From positions 124,001-188,000 of the forward strand of contig WBZZ01003655.1 in the NCBI GenBank assembly GCA_019918135.1: 64,000 nucleotides of DNA, written 5' to 3'. The notes under the pieces are model-generated. The model worked only from the letters and a program-made list of their open reading frames with translations, did no database searches and was not told where the DNA came from. How positions within the stretch are numbered: position 1 is the stretch's first letter; every line of letters begins with the position of its first letter. Source of the stretch: Paulinella micropora. Its lineage: Eukaryota > Cercozoa > Imbricatea > Euglyphida > Paulinellidae. The position numbers were made by a program, and so were the translations under genes. Shown in pieces: positions 50,440-62,100 of the stretch.

Positions 50440-53400
50440 GCGGGAGTGAAAAGGGGGAGGGTGCCGCGCCAAAAAATTGTAATTTACGCTGAATTAAAGC
50501 TCGACGGCGTCCTATCAGTGCCATGGCCTGGCCACCGTGTGCAAGGTCAGTAAAATATGAAAAGAGGTGGGGGAGGGGCGCGCTTCGCCGGTGTAATAAA
50601 ATTACGCGAAAAAAGAAATCCTTGACAAAGTTTTAATCTTCGGCACTGAAAACTAAGAGAGAAAAGGGCCGGGGAGGATTAATCTATCTTTCCCCCCCCC
50701 CCCCCCCCCATCCCCCCGTCGGTAAGAGAGTGCGAAAAAGAATACGCTGAATTAAAGCTTGACGGCCTTACACTCAGGGGCACCGTGCCCCAGCACGACC
50801 CTGCGCGAATGGATGGGCGGTGGTCAATGTGCTAGGAGGATAAGAGTTTAATAATCCCGACGGCGTCCTGTCCGTGCCATAGCTCGGCCACTGTGCGCAG
50901 GGTCAGAAAGATATGCACAGAGGGGAGGCCGACCTGTGGAGGCGTTGCATGTATTTATTTCTTTTGCAGCTTCTGCGCCCTTCTCCTCCCCCTCCCCCCT
51001 GCTCCTTGAGCCTCCGGAACGGCTGGCTCATTTGGCGCCAAATTGTGCCGTCCGGAGGTAGGGTGCATCCGGCAGGGTCCAGCCGGGCAGTACGTCTTAG
51101 CCTTCCCGGGGAAACAGCCGTAAGCGCCAAATTGGCGCCAAAATCTACTTGCGCAAAAAGAAAATCCCACACAGACGCTCGGCTGGGCCGCCGTGAGGAA
51201 GATGTCCTCCCCCTCCCTCTCACTCTCGTCGCCCCTCTCACCTTCGTCGCCCCTCTCACCTTCGTCGCCCCTCTCACCTTCGTCGCCCCTCTCACCTTCG
51301 TCGCCCCTCTCACCTTTGTCGCCCCGCTCCCCTTTGCTCTGCACCTCCCTGTCTCTAGGGAAGGTGAGAGGGCCGAAAAACATTTTCGTGTCAGTAAAAA
51401 GCGTACCGTTTCCCCCCGCGGGAAAACGTCCGATTTCTCCGCTAGCCCCCGGAACGGCCCCAGCTAAGTTTGGCGCCAAATTGTGCCGTCCGGAGGTAGG
51501 GGTGCGTGATACGGTCCAGCCGGGCAGTACGTCTTAGCTTTCCCGGGGAAACAGCCGTAAGCGCCAAATTGGCGCCAAAATCTACTTGCGCAAAAAGAAA
51601 ATCCCACACAGACGCTCGGCTGGGCCGCCGTGAGGAAGATGTCCTCCCCCTCCCTCTCACTCTCGTCGCCCCTCTCACTCTCGTCGCCCCTCTCACTTTC
51701 GTCGCCCCTCTCACCTTTGTCGCCCCTCTCACCTTTGTCGCCCCGCTCCCCTTTGCTCTGCATCTCCCTGCCTCTAGGGAAGGTGAGAGGGCCGAAAAAC
51801 ATTTTCGTGTGAGTACAAAGCGTACCGTTTCTCCCCGCGGGAAAACGTCCGATCTCTCCGCTAGCCTCCGGAACGGCCCCAGCTAAGTTTGGCGCCAAAT
51901 CGTGCCATCCGGAGGTAGGGTGCGTCCGGCAGGGTCCAGCCGGGCAGCACGTCTTAGCTTTCCCGGGGAAACAGCCGTAGACGCCGATTTGGCGCCAAAA
52001 TCTACTTGCGCAAAAAGAAAATCCCACACAAACGCTTCGGCTGGGCCGCCGTGAGGAAGACCTGTTGTAGCCCTCCCTCTCACTCTCGTCGCCCCGCTCC
52101 CCTTTGTCGCCTCGTCGGGAGCGGGAAGAGGGAGGGCAGGGGCGCGCTTCGCCGGTGTACAAAAAAAATTAAAAAAATGCCTGACGAAATCTCAGGCTTG
52201 GCACTGAGAACCAAGAGAGAGAGAGGGGGAAAGGGAAGGGACAGGGGGAGTGGGCGCCAAGAAAGTGCAAGAAAAGTCCACGCTGAATTAAAACTCGACA
52301 AAGTCTTACACATGACACTGAGAATTAGGAGATGGAGAGAATTGACGCTGAATTTGAAGCTCGACAAGGCATTGCACTTGACATTTGCAACGGCACCCCT
52401 CAGGCTGCCGCAGCATCCGGCCTACGTCATGTCGCTGCGGTAGCCCGAGCCATGAACCCTGGCCGGCACCGTCTGTGCTCTACTCGCGCGCCAAGAGAGT
52501 GCGAAAAAGAATGCGTTGAATCAAAGCTCGACGGTCCTACACTGGGGGCACTGAACACTAGGAGCAAATCACCGTGCTCCAGCACGACCCTGCGGAGGAT
52601 GGATGGGCGGTGGTCAATGTGCCAGGACAAAGGCCTCACTACCCCGACGGCGTCCTGTCAGTGCCATAGCTCGACCACCGTGCGCAAGGTCAGAAAAATA
52701 TGAAAAGAGGTGGGGGAGGGGCGCGCTTCGCCGGTGTAAAAAAATTACGCGAAAAAAGAAATCCTTGACAAAGTTTTAATCTTCGGCGTGGCAGAAATAA
52801 TTTGAGAATACAGAGGAGAGGGAAAGTGCCCCGCCAAGAGAGTGCGAAAAAGAATACGCTGAATTAAAGCTTGACAGTCTTACACTCAGGGGCACCGTGC
52901 TCCAGCACGACCCTGCGGCGGATGGATGGGCGGTGGTCAATGTGCTAGGAGGACAAGGGCCTCACTACCCCCGACGGCGTCCTGCCCGTGCCATAGCTCG
53001 GCCACCGTGCGCAAGGTCAAAAAAATATGAAAAGATCTGCGGGATTTTTTTTTGCCCAACAACAAAGGGAACACGGAGGGAAGAAAGGGGGAGAGGGAGG
53101 AAGAAGATGGGGGGGAAGAAGGGGGCGGGATGTGCTCCCCCCCCCCCCCCTCTGAGAACCGGGGGGGCGGGAGCGGGAGGGGGAGAGAGGAAGAGGCAGG
53201 GGAGGGGGGGGGAGAGCACGAATTGTCTTGGTCCCCCATCTGAGAATAGGGAGAGGGAGAGGGTAGGGGCGCGCTTCGCCGGTATACAAGAAAGTGCAAG
53301 AAAAGTCCATGCTGAAATTAAACTCGACGGGTCGTACACTTGGGCACTGAAAACTAGGAGGACAAGAGCCCCTCACTTACCCCGACGGCGTCCTGTCCGT

Positions 53401-56280
53401 GCCATAGCTCAGCCACCGTGCGCAAGGTCAGACAAATATGAAAAGATCTGCGGAAATTTCTTTTTTGCCCCACAACAAAGGGAACAGACGGGGGAAGGGA
53501 AGAAGGGGGGGAGGAGGAAGAGAAAGGGGGGGGGGGAAGGGGGCGGGATGTGCTTCCCCCCCGCCCCCCTCACTGTCTGAGAATCGGGAGGGCAGGGGCG
53601 CGCTTTGCCGGTGTACAAAAATCAGCGCAGAAAAAATCCGTGACAAAGTTGTAATCTTGGCACTGAAAACTAAGAGGAGAAGGGGCCGGGGAGGATTAGT
53701 GGAGGCGTTGCATGTTCGGAGATTTGTTTGTAGCTTCTGCGCCATTCACCCTCCCCCCTTCTCCTCCCCTGCTCCCTGGGCTCAGGGGAGGGATGGAGTA
53801 GAGGGGAGAGAGGAAGAGGCAGGGGAGGGGGGGGGGAGAGCACGAATTGTCTTAGTTCCCCGTCTGAGAACAGGGAGTGGGAGAGGGAAGGGACAGGGGG
53901 AGCAGGGCGCCAAGAAAGGGCAAGAAAAGTCCACGCTGAATTAAAACTCGACAAAGTCTTACACTTGACACTTGCAACGGCACCCTCAGGCTGTTGCAGC
54001 ATCCGGCCCACTCGACGGTCTTACACTTGGGGCACTGAAAACTAGGAGCAGATCACCGTGCTCCAGCTCGACACTGCGGAGGATGGATGCGCGATGGTCA
54101 ATGTGCCAAAACAAAAGCCTCACAACCCCGAAGGCGTCCTGTACGTACCATAGCTCAGCCATCATCGTGCGCAAGGTCAGAAAAATATGCAAAGAGGTGG
54201 GGGAGGGGCGCGCTTCGCCGGTGTAAAAAAAATCGCGCGAAAGAAATCCTTGACAAAGTTTTAATCTTCGGCAGTGAAAACTAAGAGAAAAAAGGGCAGG
54301 AAAGGATCAATCTATCTCCCCCCCCCCCTCCCCCCCCCCCCGTCGGTAAGAGGGGAGGGTGGCAGAGAGGATTTGAGAATACAGAGGGGGGGGGTGCCCC
54401 GCCATGGGCTCAGTGGAATCTGCTTAGTTTTTGTTGCAAATCTGCCCCCCTGCTCTTTGAGCCCCCCGGGCTCAGGGAGGGGGATAGGGGTAGAGGGAGG
54501 GGAGAGGCACAAGACAAAATGCAAAGGGGAGGGGGGGGGGGGGGGGCGCCAAGAGAGTGCGAAAAAGAATACGCTGAATTAAAGCTCGACGGTCTTACAC
54601 TCGGGGCACCGTGTTAACAAGACAAAAGCCTCACTACCCCGACAGCGTCTGTCCGTGCCATGGCTCGGCCATCATCGTGCGCAAGGTCAGAATAATATGA
54701 AAAAAGGAAAAATTTTCTTTTGGTCTGACAACAAAGGAAACAGACGGGGGGGGGGATGAGGAATGGGGGAAAGAAAGGGGCGGGATGTGCATTCTCCCGC
54801 TCCTCTCTCGTCCTTCTGTTCCCTTTGTCCCCTGCTACCCCCCCCCTCGTCCCTTGTTTGCGCGTGCAAACGCGTTCCGAATTTTTTTTTCCACTTTTCA
54901 TATTCCTGCAGATATTTCCGCAGATCTTGCGCACCGTGCTCCGGCACGACCCTGCGGCAGATGGATGAGCAATGGTTAATGTGCCAGGAGGACAAGAGTT
55001 TCACTACCCCGACGGCGTCCTGTCCGTGGCATGGCTCGGCCACCGTGCGCAAGATCAGAAAAATATGAACAGCAAAAAGAAGATTTTTTTTGCCCGACAA
55101 CAAAGGGAACAGAAGGGGAAGAAGAAGAAAGGGGGAGGGAGGAAAAGGAACGGAGGAAGAAGGGGGCGGGATGTGCTTCCCCCCGTTCCCCCTCTCGTCC
55201 CTCTGTTCCCCCTTGTCCCCTGCTGTCTTCCCCTCTCCCCTCGTCCCTTGTTTGCGTGTGCAAACGCGTTCCAAAAAGAATCTTTTTTCCACTTTTCATA
55301 TTCCTGCAGATATTTCCGCAGATCTTGCGCACCATGCTCCAGCACGACCCTGCGGCGGATGGGTGGACGGTGGTCAATGCGCTAGGAAGACAAAAGCCTC
55401 ACTACCCCCGACGGCATCCTGTCCGTGCCATGGCTCGGCCACCGTGCGCAATGTCAGGAAAATATGAAAAGAAAGATTTTTTTTGCCCGACAACAAAGGG
55501 AACAGACGGGGGGGAGGGATTAGTGGAGACATTGAATGTATTTATTTTGTCTGTAGCTTCTGCACCAAGAAAGTAAGAAAGGTTTTAATTAAAACTCGAC
55601 AAGGCATTAAAACTTGACACTTGAAACAGCACCCCTCAGGCTGCCGCGGCATCCGACCCACGTCATGTTGCTGCGGTAGCCTATGTTAGAACCCTAGCCG
55701 GCACCGTCTGTGCTCTGCTCGCGCGCCAAGAGAGTGCGAAAAAGAATACGTTGAATCAGAGCTCGACGGTCTTACACTGGGGGAGGAGCACTGAAAACTA
55801 GGAGCGGAGCACCGTGCTCCGGCACGACCCTGCGGCGGATGGATGGGCGGTGGTCATTGTGCCAGGACAAGGGCCTCACTACCCCGACGGCGTCCTGTCC
55901 GTGCCATGGCTCGGCCACCGTGCGCAAGGTCAGAAAAATATGAAAAGATCTGCGGAAAATTTTTTTTGTCCGACAACAAAGGGAACAGACGGGGAGGGGG
56001 ATAGAAAGGAGGAAGGAGGGAGGAAGAAGGGGAGAAGAAGGGTGCGGGGTGTGCTTACCTCCCCCCCCCCCCCTCTCGTCCCTCTGTTCCCTCTTGTCCC
56101 CTGCTATCCCCCTCCTCCTTTTGTCCTTTGTTTGCGCGTACAAACGCGTTCCAAAAAAAAATTTGTTTTCCACTTTTCATATTCCAGCAGATATTTCCGC
56201 AGATCTTGCAGAGGGAAAGGGCACGGCCGCGCCAAGAAAACGTAATTTACGCTGAATTAAAGCTCGACGGTCGTACACTT
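50440..56280 (+). repeat. Repeat field 4: repeat A copies and spacers
   Basis: Repeat A copies start near 50780, 52570, 52893, 54053, 54934, 55330 and 55812, with partial copies at 50500, 53360 and 54610. Spacers are as in field 2, including AACGGCACC(C)CTCAGGCTGCCG, GTTTGCGCGTGCAAAC (54858) and C- and G-runs up to 19. No gene assigned. Confidence 0.85.
51010..52110 (+). repeat. Palindrome/minisatellite array 4 (three units)
   Basis: Units begin near 51012, 51447 and 51866 (CCGGAACGGC). Each has TTTGGCGCCAAAT near its start and (A/T)TTGGCGCCAAAA about 100 bp on. Minisatellite parts are 51213-51340 (six repeats), 51650-51760 (five) and 52072-52110 (truncated). Confidence 0.85.
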
Positions 56281-56284
56281 GGGC

Positions 56285-56372
56285 ACTGAAAACTGGTTCC
56301 AAATAGCGACACGAACTTTGTGGCTAGCAGCCCGTATTCAAGCCAACTGTCTTTTTTCGCTATGTTTTTTTC
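56285..56372 (-). pseudogene. Degraded copy of the EYGLLATKFVS gene start
   Basis: The minus strand encodes AKKDSWLEYGLLATKFVSLF. The position of the start codon reads ATA instead of ATG and the match ends at the join with a spacer (ACTGAAAACTGG). Confidence 0.55.
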
Positions 56373-56384
56373 TCCTGTACGTCT

Positions 56385-56425
56385 TTATTTAGACGGAGTT
56401 TGTAGTCGAGACAAAGCCAGTGGTG
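56385..56425 (-). pseudogene. Short remnant of the Fanzor leader (copy 4)
   Basis: TTAGACGGAGTTTGTAGTCG and AGACAAAGCC match only the upstream leader part of the Fanzor remnants. The start codon region is missing. 56430-56970 beyond it has a GGGGGGCTTTGCCCCCC hairpin (56513-56531), a spacer module and unique DNA without an assigned gene. Confidence 0.45.
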
Positions 56426-56969
56426 GGGGGGGAAGGGGCGCAGATGCTACAAAGAAAATAAATAAATACATGAAACACCTGCAGCCCGCTGGCGCGAGCT
56501 GAAGGGGGGGCTCGGGGGGCTTTGCCCCCCGCCTTTGTGGCTGAGGCGCAATTTTATTTTTAAAATGTTTACTAGCACTTGTTTGAAGAATTGAGCATGC
56601 CTTTCCCTTTTCTCCTAGTTTTCAGTGCCAAGATTAAAACTTTGTCTAGGATTTGTTTTTTATTATTAAACTGCCGATCATATTCAAGACCGGCGGCGTT
56701 GTCGTGCCGGGGGCTGCCGGGAGTTAGCTACGGGATCAAAGTAGACAAAGAATACCTTGGCAAATACATACTGAGACAGCCAATCTTTTTTTTTATTAAT
56801 TAAAAATCTTTGCAAGCAAACGCAGGCAGGCTAGGAAATGCAACAGGCAGGTCGGCGCAGTGTCAGGCGTATGTTTCCCACCAGGGCGCTAGACATGGCC
56901 TCGCAACCCCGCTGGCCGGGCTTATGCCGGAGGTACATTTTTGTGATAATAAAGCCAACAACCTGCGCA

Positions 56970-57245
56970 GCGGCGGGCGCGTAGATTTCTCCGGGAAAAC
57001 ACACACAAGACAATTTGGCGACAAATTTCATTTGAGAAAGGGGAAAAAGAAAAAGTTCAGTTCACAAAGGAAGGACGGGGGGAAAGGTGAGAGAGGGGAG
57101 CGGGGAGAGAAAGAGGCCGGAGCGGCTCGTTCATTTGGCGCAAGATTTTTGCTGTGTGGTGCACGGGTGCGTGATACGGCCGAAACAGGCAATGCCCCCG
57201 GGTTTTGTGGCAGAACTGCCTCTTTTTAGCTAACTCACTTTTCCG
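56970..57245. repeat. Dispersed palindrome/hairpin element, second copy
   Basis: CCGGGAAAACACACACAAGA, AATTTGGCGACAAATTTCAT, AAAGTTCAGTTCACAAAGGA, then GGCCGGAGCGGCTCGTTCAT, GTGATACGGCCGAAACAGGC and GGCAGAACTGCCTC match 19525-20110 in order. The right half of the hairpin is less well preserved here. Confidence 0.65.
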
Positions 57246-57330
57246 AAGTTCGACGATATCAAACTTTCAAAACCGTTACTCAGCAAGCCAAGCCCCGGCA
57301 ATTCTTCGTCAGAACAATGTTTTACTAAAA

Positions 57331-57577
<247 letters not shown>

Positions 57578-57642
57578 CTTTCTTTTCTTGTGCGTCTTTC
57601 TGAAAAAAAAAGAGAACATCTTTTTTTAAACAATAAAATTAA

Positions 57643-58000
57643 TTATTTGCTGCCCAAGTCAAGCCCCGGAGGCTCTCCGTTGATAGGATCGTTCTCGATA
57701 AAGCCCTTTCCTCTGCGTTTGAGGAAGTACCGGCGCACGCAGAACCCCGACGCTACGCACAGTAGACAGGCCAAAATTGCTAACACGATAACAAGCACTG
57801 GACGTACTGCAGTTGCTTCATTGTACTGGCAGCCAAACCGCCCATAGTACTGAATACTACACGGCAGCAACAGGTTCTGGCATCTGAGGTACAGATACAC
57901 GCGATTGCCGTCTAACGTTTGCTGTGTCTCAAAGTCTACGCAGGACACTGCTGACAAACTGCTGTTGTTGGTGTCGCCGGACTGCGTGTCAGGGCCCGTG
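57643..58000 (-). pseudogene. Type I membrane protein, N-terminus replaced by repeat
   Basis: The frame stays open to 58173, but everything upstream of about 58000 is spacer repeat, so only about 118 C-terminal residues are genuine. They comprise an ectodomain stretch with several Cys and N-x-S/T (TNNSSLSAVSCVDFETQQ, LYLRCQNLLLPCSIQYYGRF), a transmembrane helix (VLVIVLAILACLLCVASGFCV), and a basic stop-transfer RRYFLKRRGK with a short cytoplasmic tail ending PPGLDLGSK. Cys spacing suggests the stump of a disulfide-bonded surface protein. No family recognised. Without its signal sequence it is unlikely to be functional unless spliced. Confidence 0.6.
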
Positions 58001-58473
58001 GTAAGGGAGGGAGTAGAGGGGCGAGAAGAAGAGGCAGGGGAGGGGGGGGGGGGAGAGCACGAATTGTCTAGTCCCTCGTCTGAGAATCGGGAGCGGGAGA
58101 GGGGGAGGGTAGGGGCGCGCTTCGCCGGTGTACAGGAAAAATCACGCGAAAAAAATCCTTGACAAAGTCTCAATCTTGGTACTGAAAGCTAAGAGAGGGG
58201 GCAGGGGAGGGGGAAGGCACGATCTGCAACTGTCCTCCCCGTCTGAGAACAGGAGAGCACTTTCTTTGCGCTCCTAGTTCTCGGTGACAAGTGTAAGACC
58301 GTCGAGCTTTAATAAAAAAAATCATTTTAGCAATTTCTTGGTGCACCCTTCTCTCTGACAAAATACCACAAAGCCCATACCGGGGCGCCCCTCCCCCTTA
58401 TTGATTGGAGCCGGAAGCTGTGGAAAGAAAACTCTTGGGTGCCGAGCGCGCCCGGCCTCGCGAACAGGCGCTG
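58001..58473. repeat. Spacer modules and short unique DNA
   Basis: 58001-58370 is spacer repeat (GGGAGGGAGTAGAGGGG, CGCTTCGCCGGTGTACAGG, CCTTGACAAAGTCTCAATCT), 58370-58473 unique with no assigned gene. Confidence 0.55.
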
Positions 58474-59153
58474 CTACAACCGGTCCCAGGCCAAGATCCG
58501 CTGGCGCTGCACTTCACTGACGGGGTCGTCGTCGTCTCTCCCGAGTTCGCCAATCCAAAGAAATTTTAAGGCTTGGCGAATCGCAGCAGGGGAGAAGTTC
58601 TCTCTCTCTTAGTACTTCCTTGCACGCCGCTTCCAGAATGTTCCGGGTATCTCGCGCGATATCGGGCGGCGGCCAGACGGCCTGCACGGACCAGCAGCGC
58701 CGCCCTCTCGGCGCCCGTGGGTTTGGGGCGACGAGGCCAGCTGCAAAAAGATATCCGTCATGGCCAACTCCCGTCGTGGTACTGCTGGCTCAGCCGCCGT
58801 CGCGGTGAGGGCGGGCAGAAGAGTTAATTCTTTGAGTGCTCCCATCGCCTGACGCGCGCTGTTGCGAGTCTCGTCGTTGAGAAAGATCTTGTCCCTGTCG
58901 TCTAGTAGGCGAAGGCCCTGCGCCTCCAGTATTGCCTTGTACAGCTTCACGGGTGCCAAAGATATTTCCACCAGAGCGGTGCTAGCTTCCTGACTTAGTT
59001 TTTTGCGCGGGCGGCTGTTCGAGCAAACTCAACACGTCGTGCCTAGTCTGCTCTGACAGCTGCTCGCGTCGCAAGGGCATAGCGGCCTCCAATTCCTCAT
59101 CCCCGACCACGGCACGTGCCGCCAAGTTTGCTTGCTCCGACCGCAGGATACGC
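58474..59153 (-). pseudogene. Broken gene of unknown function
   Basis: Minus-strand pieces in different frames form a plausible protein: NLAARAVVGDEELEAAMP and HDVLSLLEQPPAQK, then KLSQEASTALVEISLAPVKL with LEAQGLRLLDDRDKIFLNDE, LKELTLLPALTATAAEP and MTDIFLQLA, and finally AIRQALKFLWIGELGRDD and QRILAWDRL ending at 58474. Frame changes lie near 58990 and between about 58600 and 58760. The frame at 58609-58971 is the longest intact piece. Helical, no membrane segment. No family recognised. Two or more indels argue for decay rather than a single sequencing error. Confidence 0.5.
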
Positions 59154-62100
59154 TGAATTAAAGCTCGACGGTCTTACACCTGGCATCGAGAATTAGGGGA
59201 GGGAGGGGGAAGGGGAAGGGGAGGAGCAAGCACGATCTGCATGTGCCCTCCCCGTCTGAGAACAGGAGAGCACTTTCTTTGCGCGCCCCCTCCCTGTCTA
59301 AGTTCTCAGACGGGGGTATGTTTGTACTTTTATTCTAGTTTGCGATATGGTTGAAAAAGGGCGATATTTCCGGGAGGTGCGGCGGGCGCGCGAGACCCTG
59401 GCTTTGCAGGCGCGGGCGCTTAGTACTCAGTGCAAAGTGTAAGATTCTGTCAAGCTTTTATTTAAAAAAATTCTTTGCAGCTTTTTGATGCGCTGTTCCT
59501 TTCCTCCAATCCGACGTTCTAAAACATCTCCATGTCATCCGACGTTCTAAAACATCTCCAATCCCCCCGTCGGTAAGAGGGAAAGGGGAAGGTAGGGGCG
59601 CGCTTCGCCGGTGTACAGGAAAAAATAAAGAATTACGGACAAAAATTTCAATCTTGGCATTGAGAACGAGAACGTGTACAGGGAGGAACGGGGTGTGTTT
59701 CCCCTCCCCGCCCCCCCTCTCGTCCCTCTGTTCCCCCTTGTCCCCTGCTACCCTCCTCCCCTTGTCCCTTGTTTGCGCGTGCAAACGCGTTCCAAAAAAA
59801 TTTTTTTTTCCACTTTTCATATTTCCGCAGATATTTCCGCAGATCTTGCGCACCGTGCTCCAACACGACCCTGCGGCGGATGAATGGGCGGTGGTCAATG
59901 TGTTAGGAGGACAAGAGCCCCTCACTTACTCCGACGGCGCCCTGTCCGCGCCATAGCTCGGCCACTGTGCGCAAGGTCAGAAAAATATGAAGAGAGGGCA
60001 GGGGGTTAGTGGCGGCGTTGCATGTATATATTTCTTTTGCAGCTTCTGTGCCCCCTTGCTCCTTGAGCCCCCTGGGCTCAGGGGAGGGAAGGGGGAAGAA
60101 TAACAGAAAGGATTTGATATTACAGGGGGGGAGGGAGTGCTCCCCGCCATGGGCTCCATGGAATCTTCTTAGTTTTGTTGCAATTCTGCCCCCCTGCTCT
60201 TTGAGCCCCCCATCTGAGAGCAGAGAGCGGGAGAGGGAAAGGGCAGGGGGAGGGGGCCGCGCCAAGAAAACGTAATTTACGCTGAATTAAAGCTCGACAA
60301 GGCATTGCACTTGACACTTGCAACGACACTCTCAGGCTGCCGCAGCATCCGGCCCACTCGACGGTCCTACACTTGAGCACTGAAAACTAGGAGCGGAGGA
60401 CCGTGCTCCAGCACGACCCTGCGCGAATGGATGGGCGGTGGTCAATGTGCTAGGAGGATAAGAGCCCCTCACTTATCCCGACGGCGTCCTGTCCGTGCCA
60501 TAGCTCGGCCACTGTGCGCAGGGTCAGAAAAATATCAACAGAGGGGAGGCCGACCTGTGGAGGCGTTGCATGTATTTATTTCTTTTGCAGCTTCTGCGCC
60601 CTTCCCCTCCCCCTCCCCCCTGCTCCTTGAGCCTCCGGAACGGCCCCAGCTAAATTTGGCGCCAAATTGTGCCGTCCGGAGGTAGGGTGCGTGATACGGT
60701 TGAAAAGGGCAGTACGTCTTAGTTTTCCCGGGGAAACAGCCGTAAGCGCCAATTGGCGCCAAAAGCTACTTGCGCAAAAAGAAAATCACACACAAACGCT
60801 TCGGCTGGGCCGCCGTGAGGAAGACCTATTGTAGCCCTCCCTCTCACTCTCGTCGCCCCTCTCACTCTCGTCGCCCCTCTCACTTTCGTCGCCCCTCTCA
60901 CCTTTGTCGCCCCTCTCACCTTTGTCGCCCCTCTTACCTTTGTCGCCCCTCTTACCTTTGTCGCCCCTCTCACCTTTGTCGCCCCGCTCCCCTTGGCTCT
61001 GCACCTCCCTGCCTCTAGGGAAGGTGAGAGGGCTGAAAAACATTTTCGTGTGAGTAAAAGGCGTACCGTTTCTCCCCGCGGGAAAACGTCCGATTTCTCC
61101 GCTAGCCCCCGGAACGGCCCCAGCTAAGTTTGGCGCCAAATTGTGCCGTCCGGAGGTAGGGTGCGTGATACGGTTGAAAAAGGCAGTACGTCTTAGTTTT
61201 CCCGAGGAAATAGCCGTAAGCGCTAATTTGGCGCCAAAAGCTACTTGCGCAAAAAGAAAATCACACACAAACGCTTCGGCTGGGCCGCCGTGAGGAAGAC
61301 CTGTTGTAGCCCTCCCTCTCACTCTCGTCGCCCCTCTCACTCTCGTCGCCCCTCTCACCTTTGTCGCCCCTCTCACCTTTGTCGCCCCTCTTACCTTTGT
61401 CGCCCCTCTTACCTTTGTCGCCCCTCTCACCTTTGTCGCCCCGCTCCCCTTGGCTCTGCACCTCCCTGCCTCTAGGGAAGGTGAGAGGGCTGAAAAACAT
61501 TTTCGTGTGAGTAAAAGGCGTACCGTTTCTCCCCGCGGGAAAACGTCCGATTTCTCCGCTAGCCCCCGGAACGGCCCCAGCTAAGTTTGGCGCCAAATTG
61601 TGCCGTCCGGAGGTAGGGTGCGTGATACGGTTGAAAAAGGCAGTACGTCTTAGTTTTCCCGGGGGAATAGCCGTAAGCGCCAATTTGGCGCCAAAATCTA
61701 CTTGCGCAAAAAGAAAATCCCACACAAACGCTTCGGCTGGGCCGCCGTGAGGAAGACCTGTTGTAGCCCTCCCTCTCACTCTCGTCGCCCCTCTCACTCT
61801 CGTCGCCCCTCTCACTCTCGTCGCCCCTCTCACTCTCGTCGCCCCTCTCACTCTCGTCGCCCCTCTCACTCTCGTCGCCCCTCTCACTTTCGTCGCCCCT
61901 CTCACCTTCGTCGCCCCTCTCACCTTTGTCGCCCCTCTCACCTTTGTCCTCTGCTTATTCCTCCCCCCCCCCTCCCCTCGTCCCTCCTCAGAGTGCGTGC
62001 AAACGCGTTCCAAAGAAAAATTGGTGCTTGCCACTTTTCATATTTCCGCAGATATTTCCGCATATACTTGCAGAGGGGAGAGGCAGGGAAGGAGAAGCAG

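Noticed and set aside
61261..62034. Collagen-like or charged-repeat proteins (GERGDK, KVRGAT, RRPSHS) across the minisatellites
   Set aside because: All frames on both strands are open because the unit is 18 bp. The frames run through palindromes and spacers, lack consistent starts, and differ between arrays.
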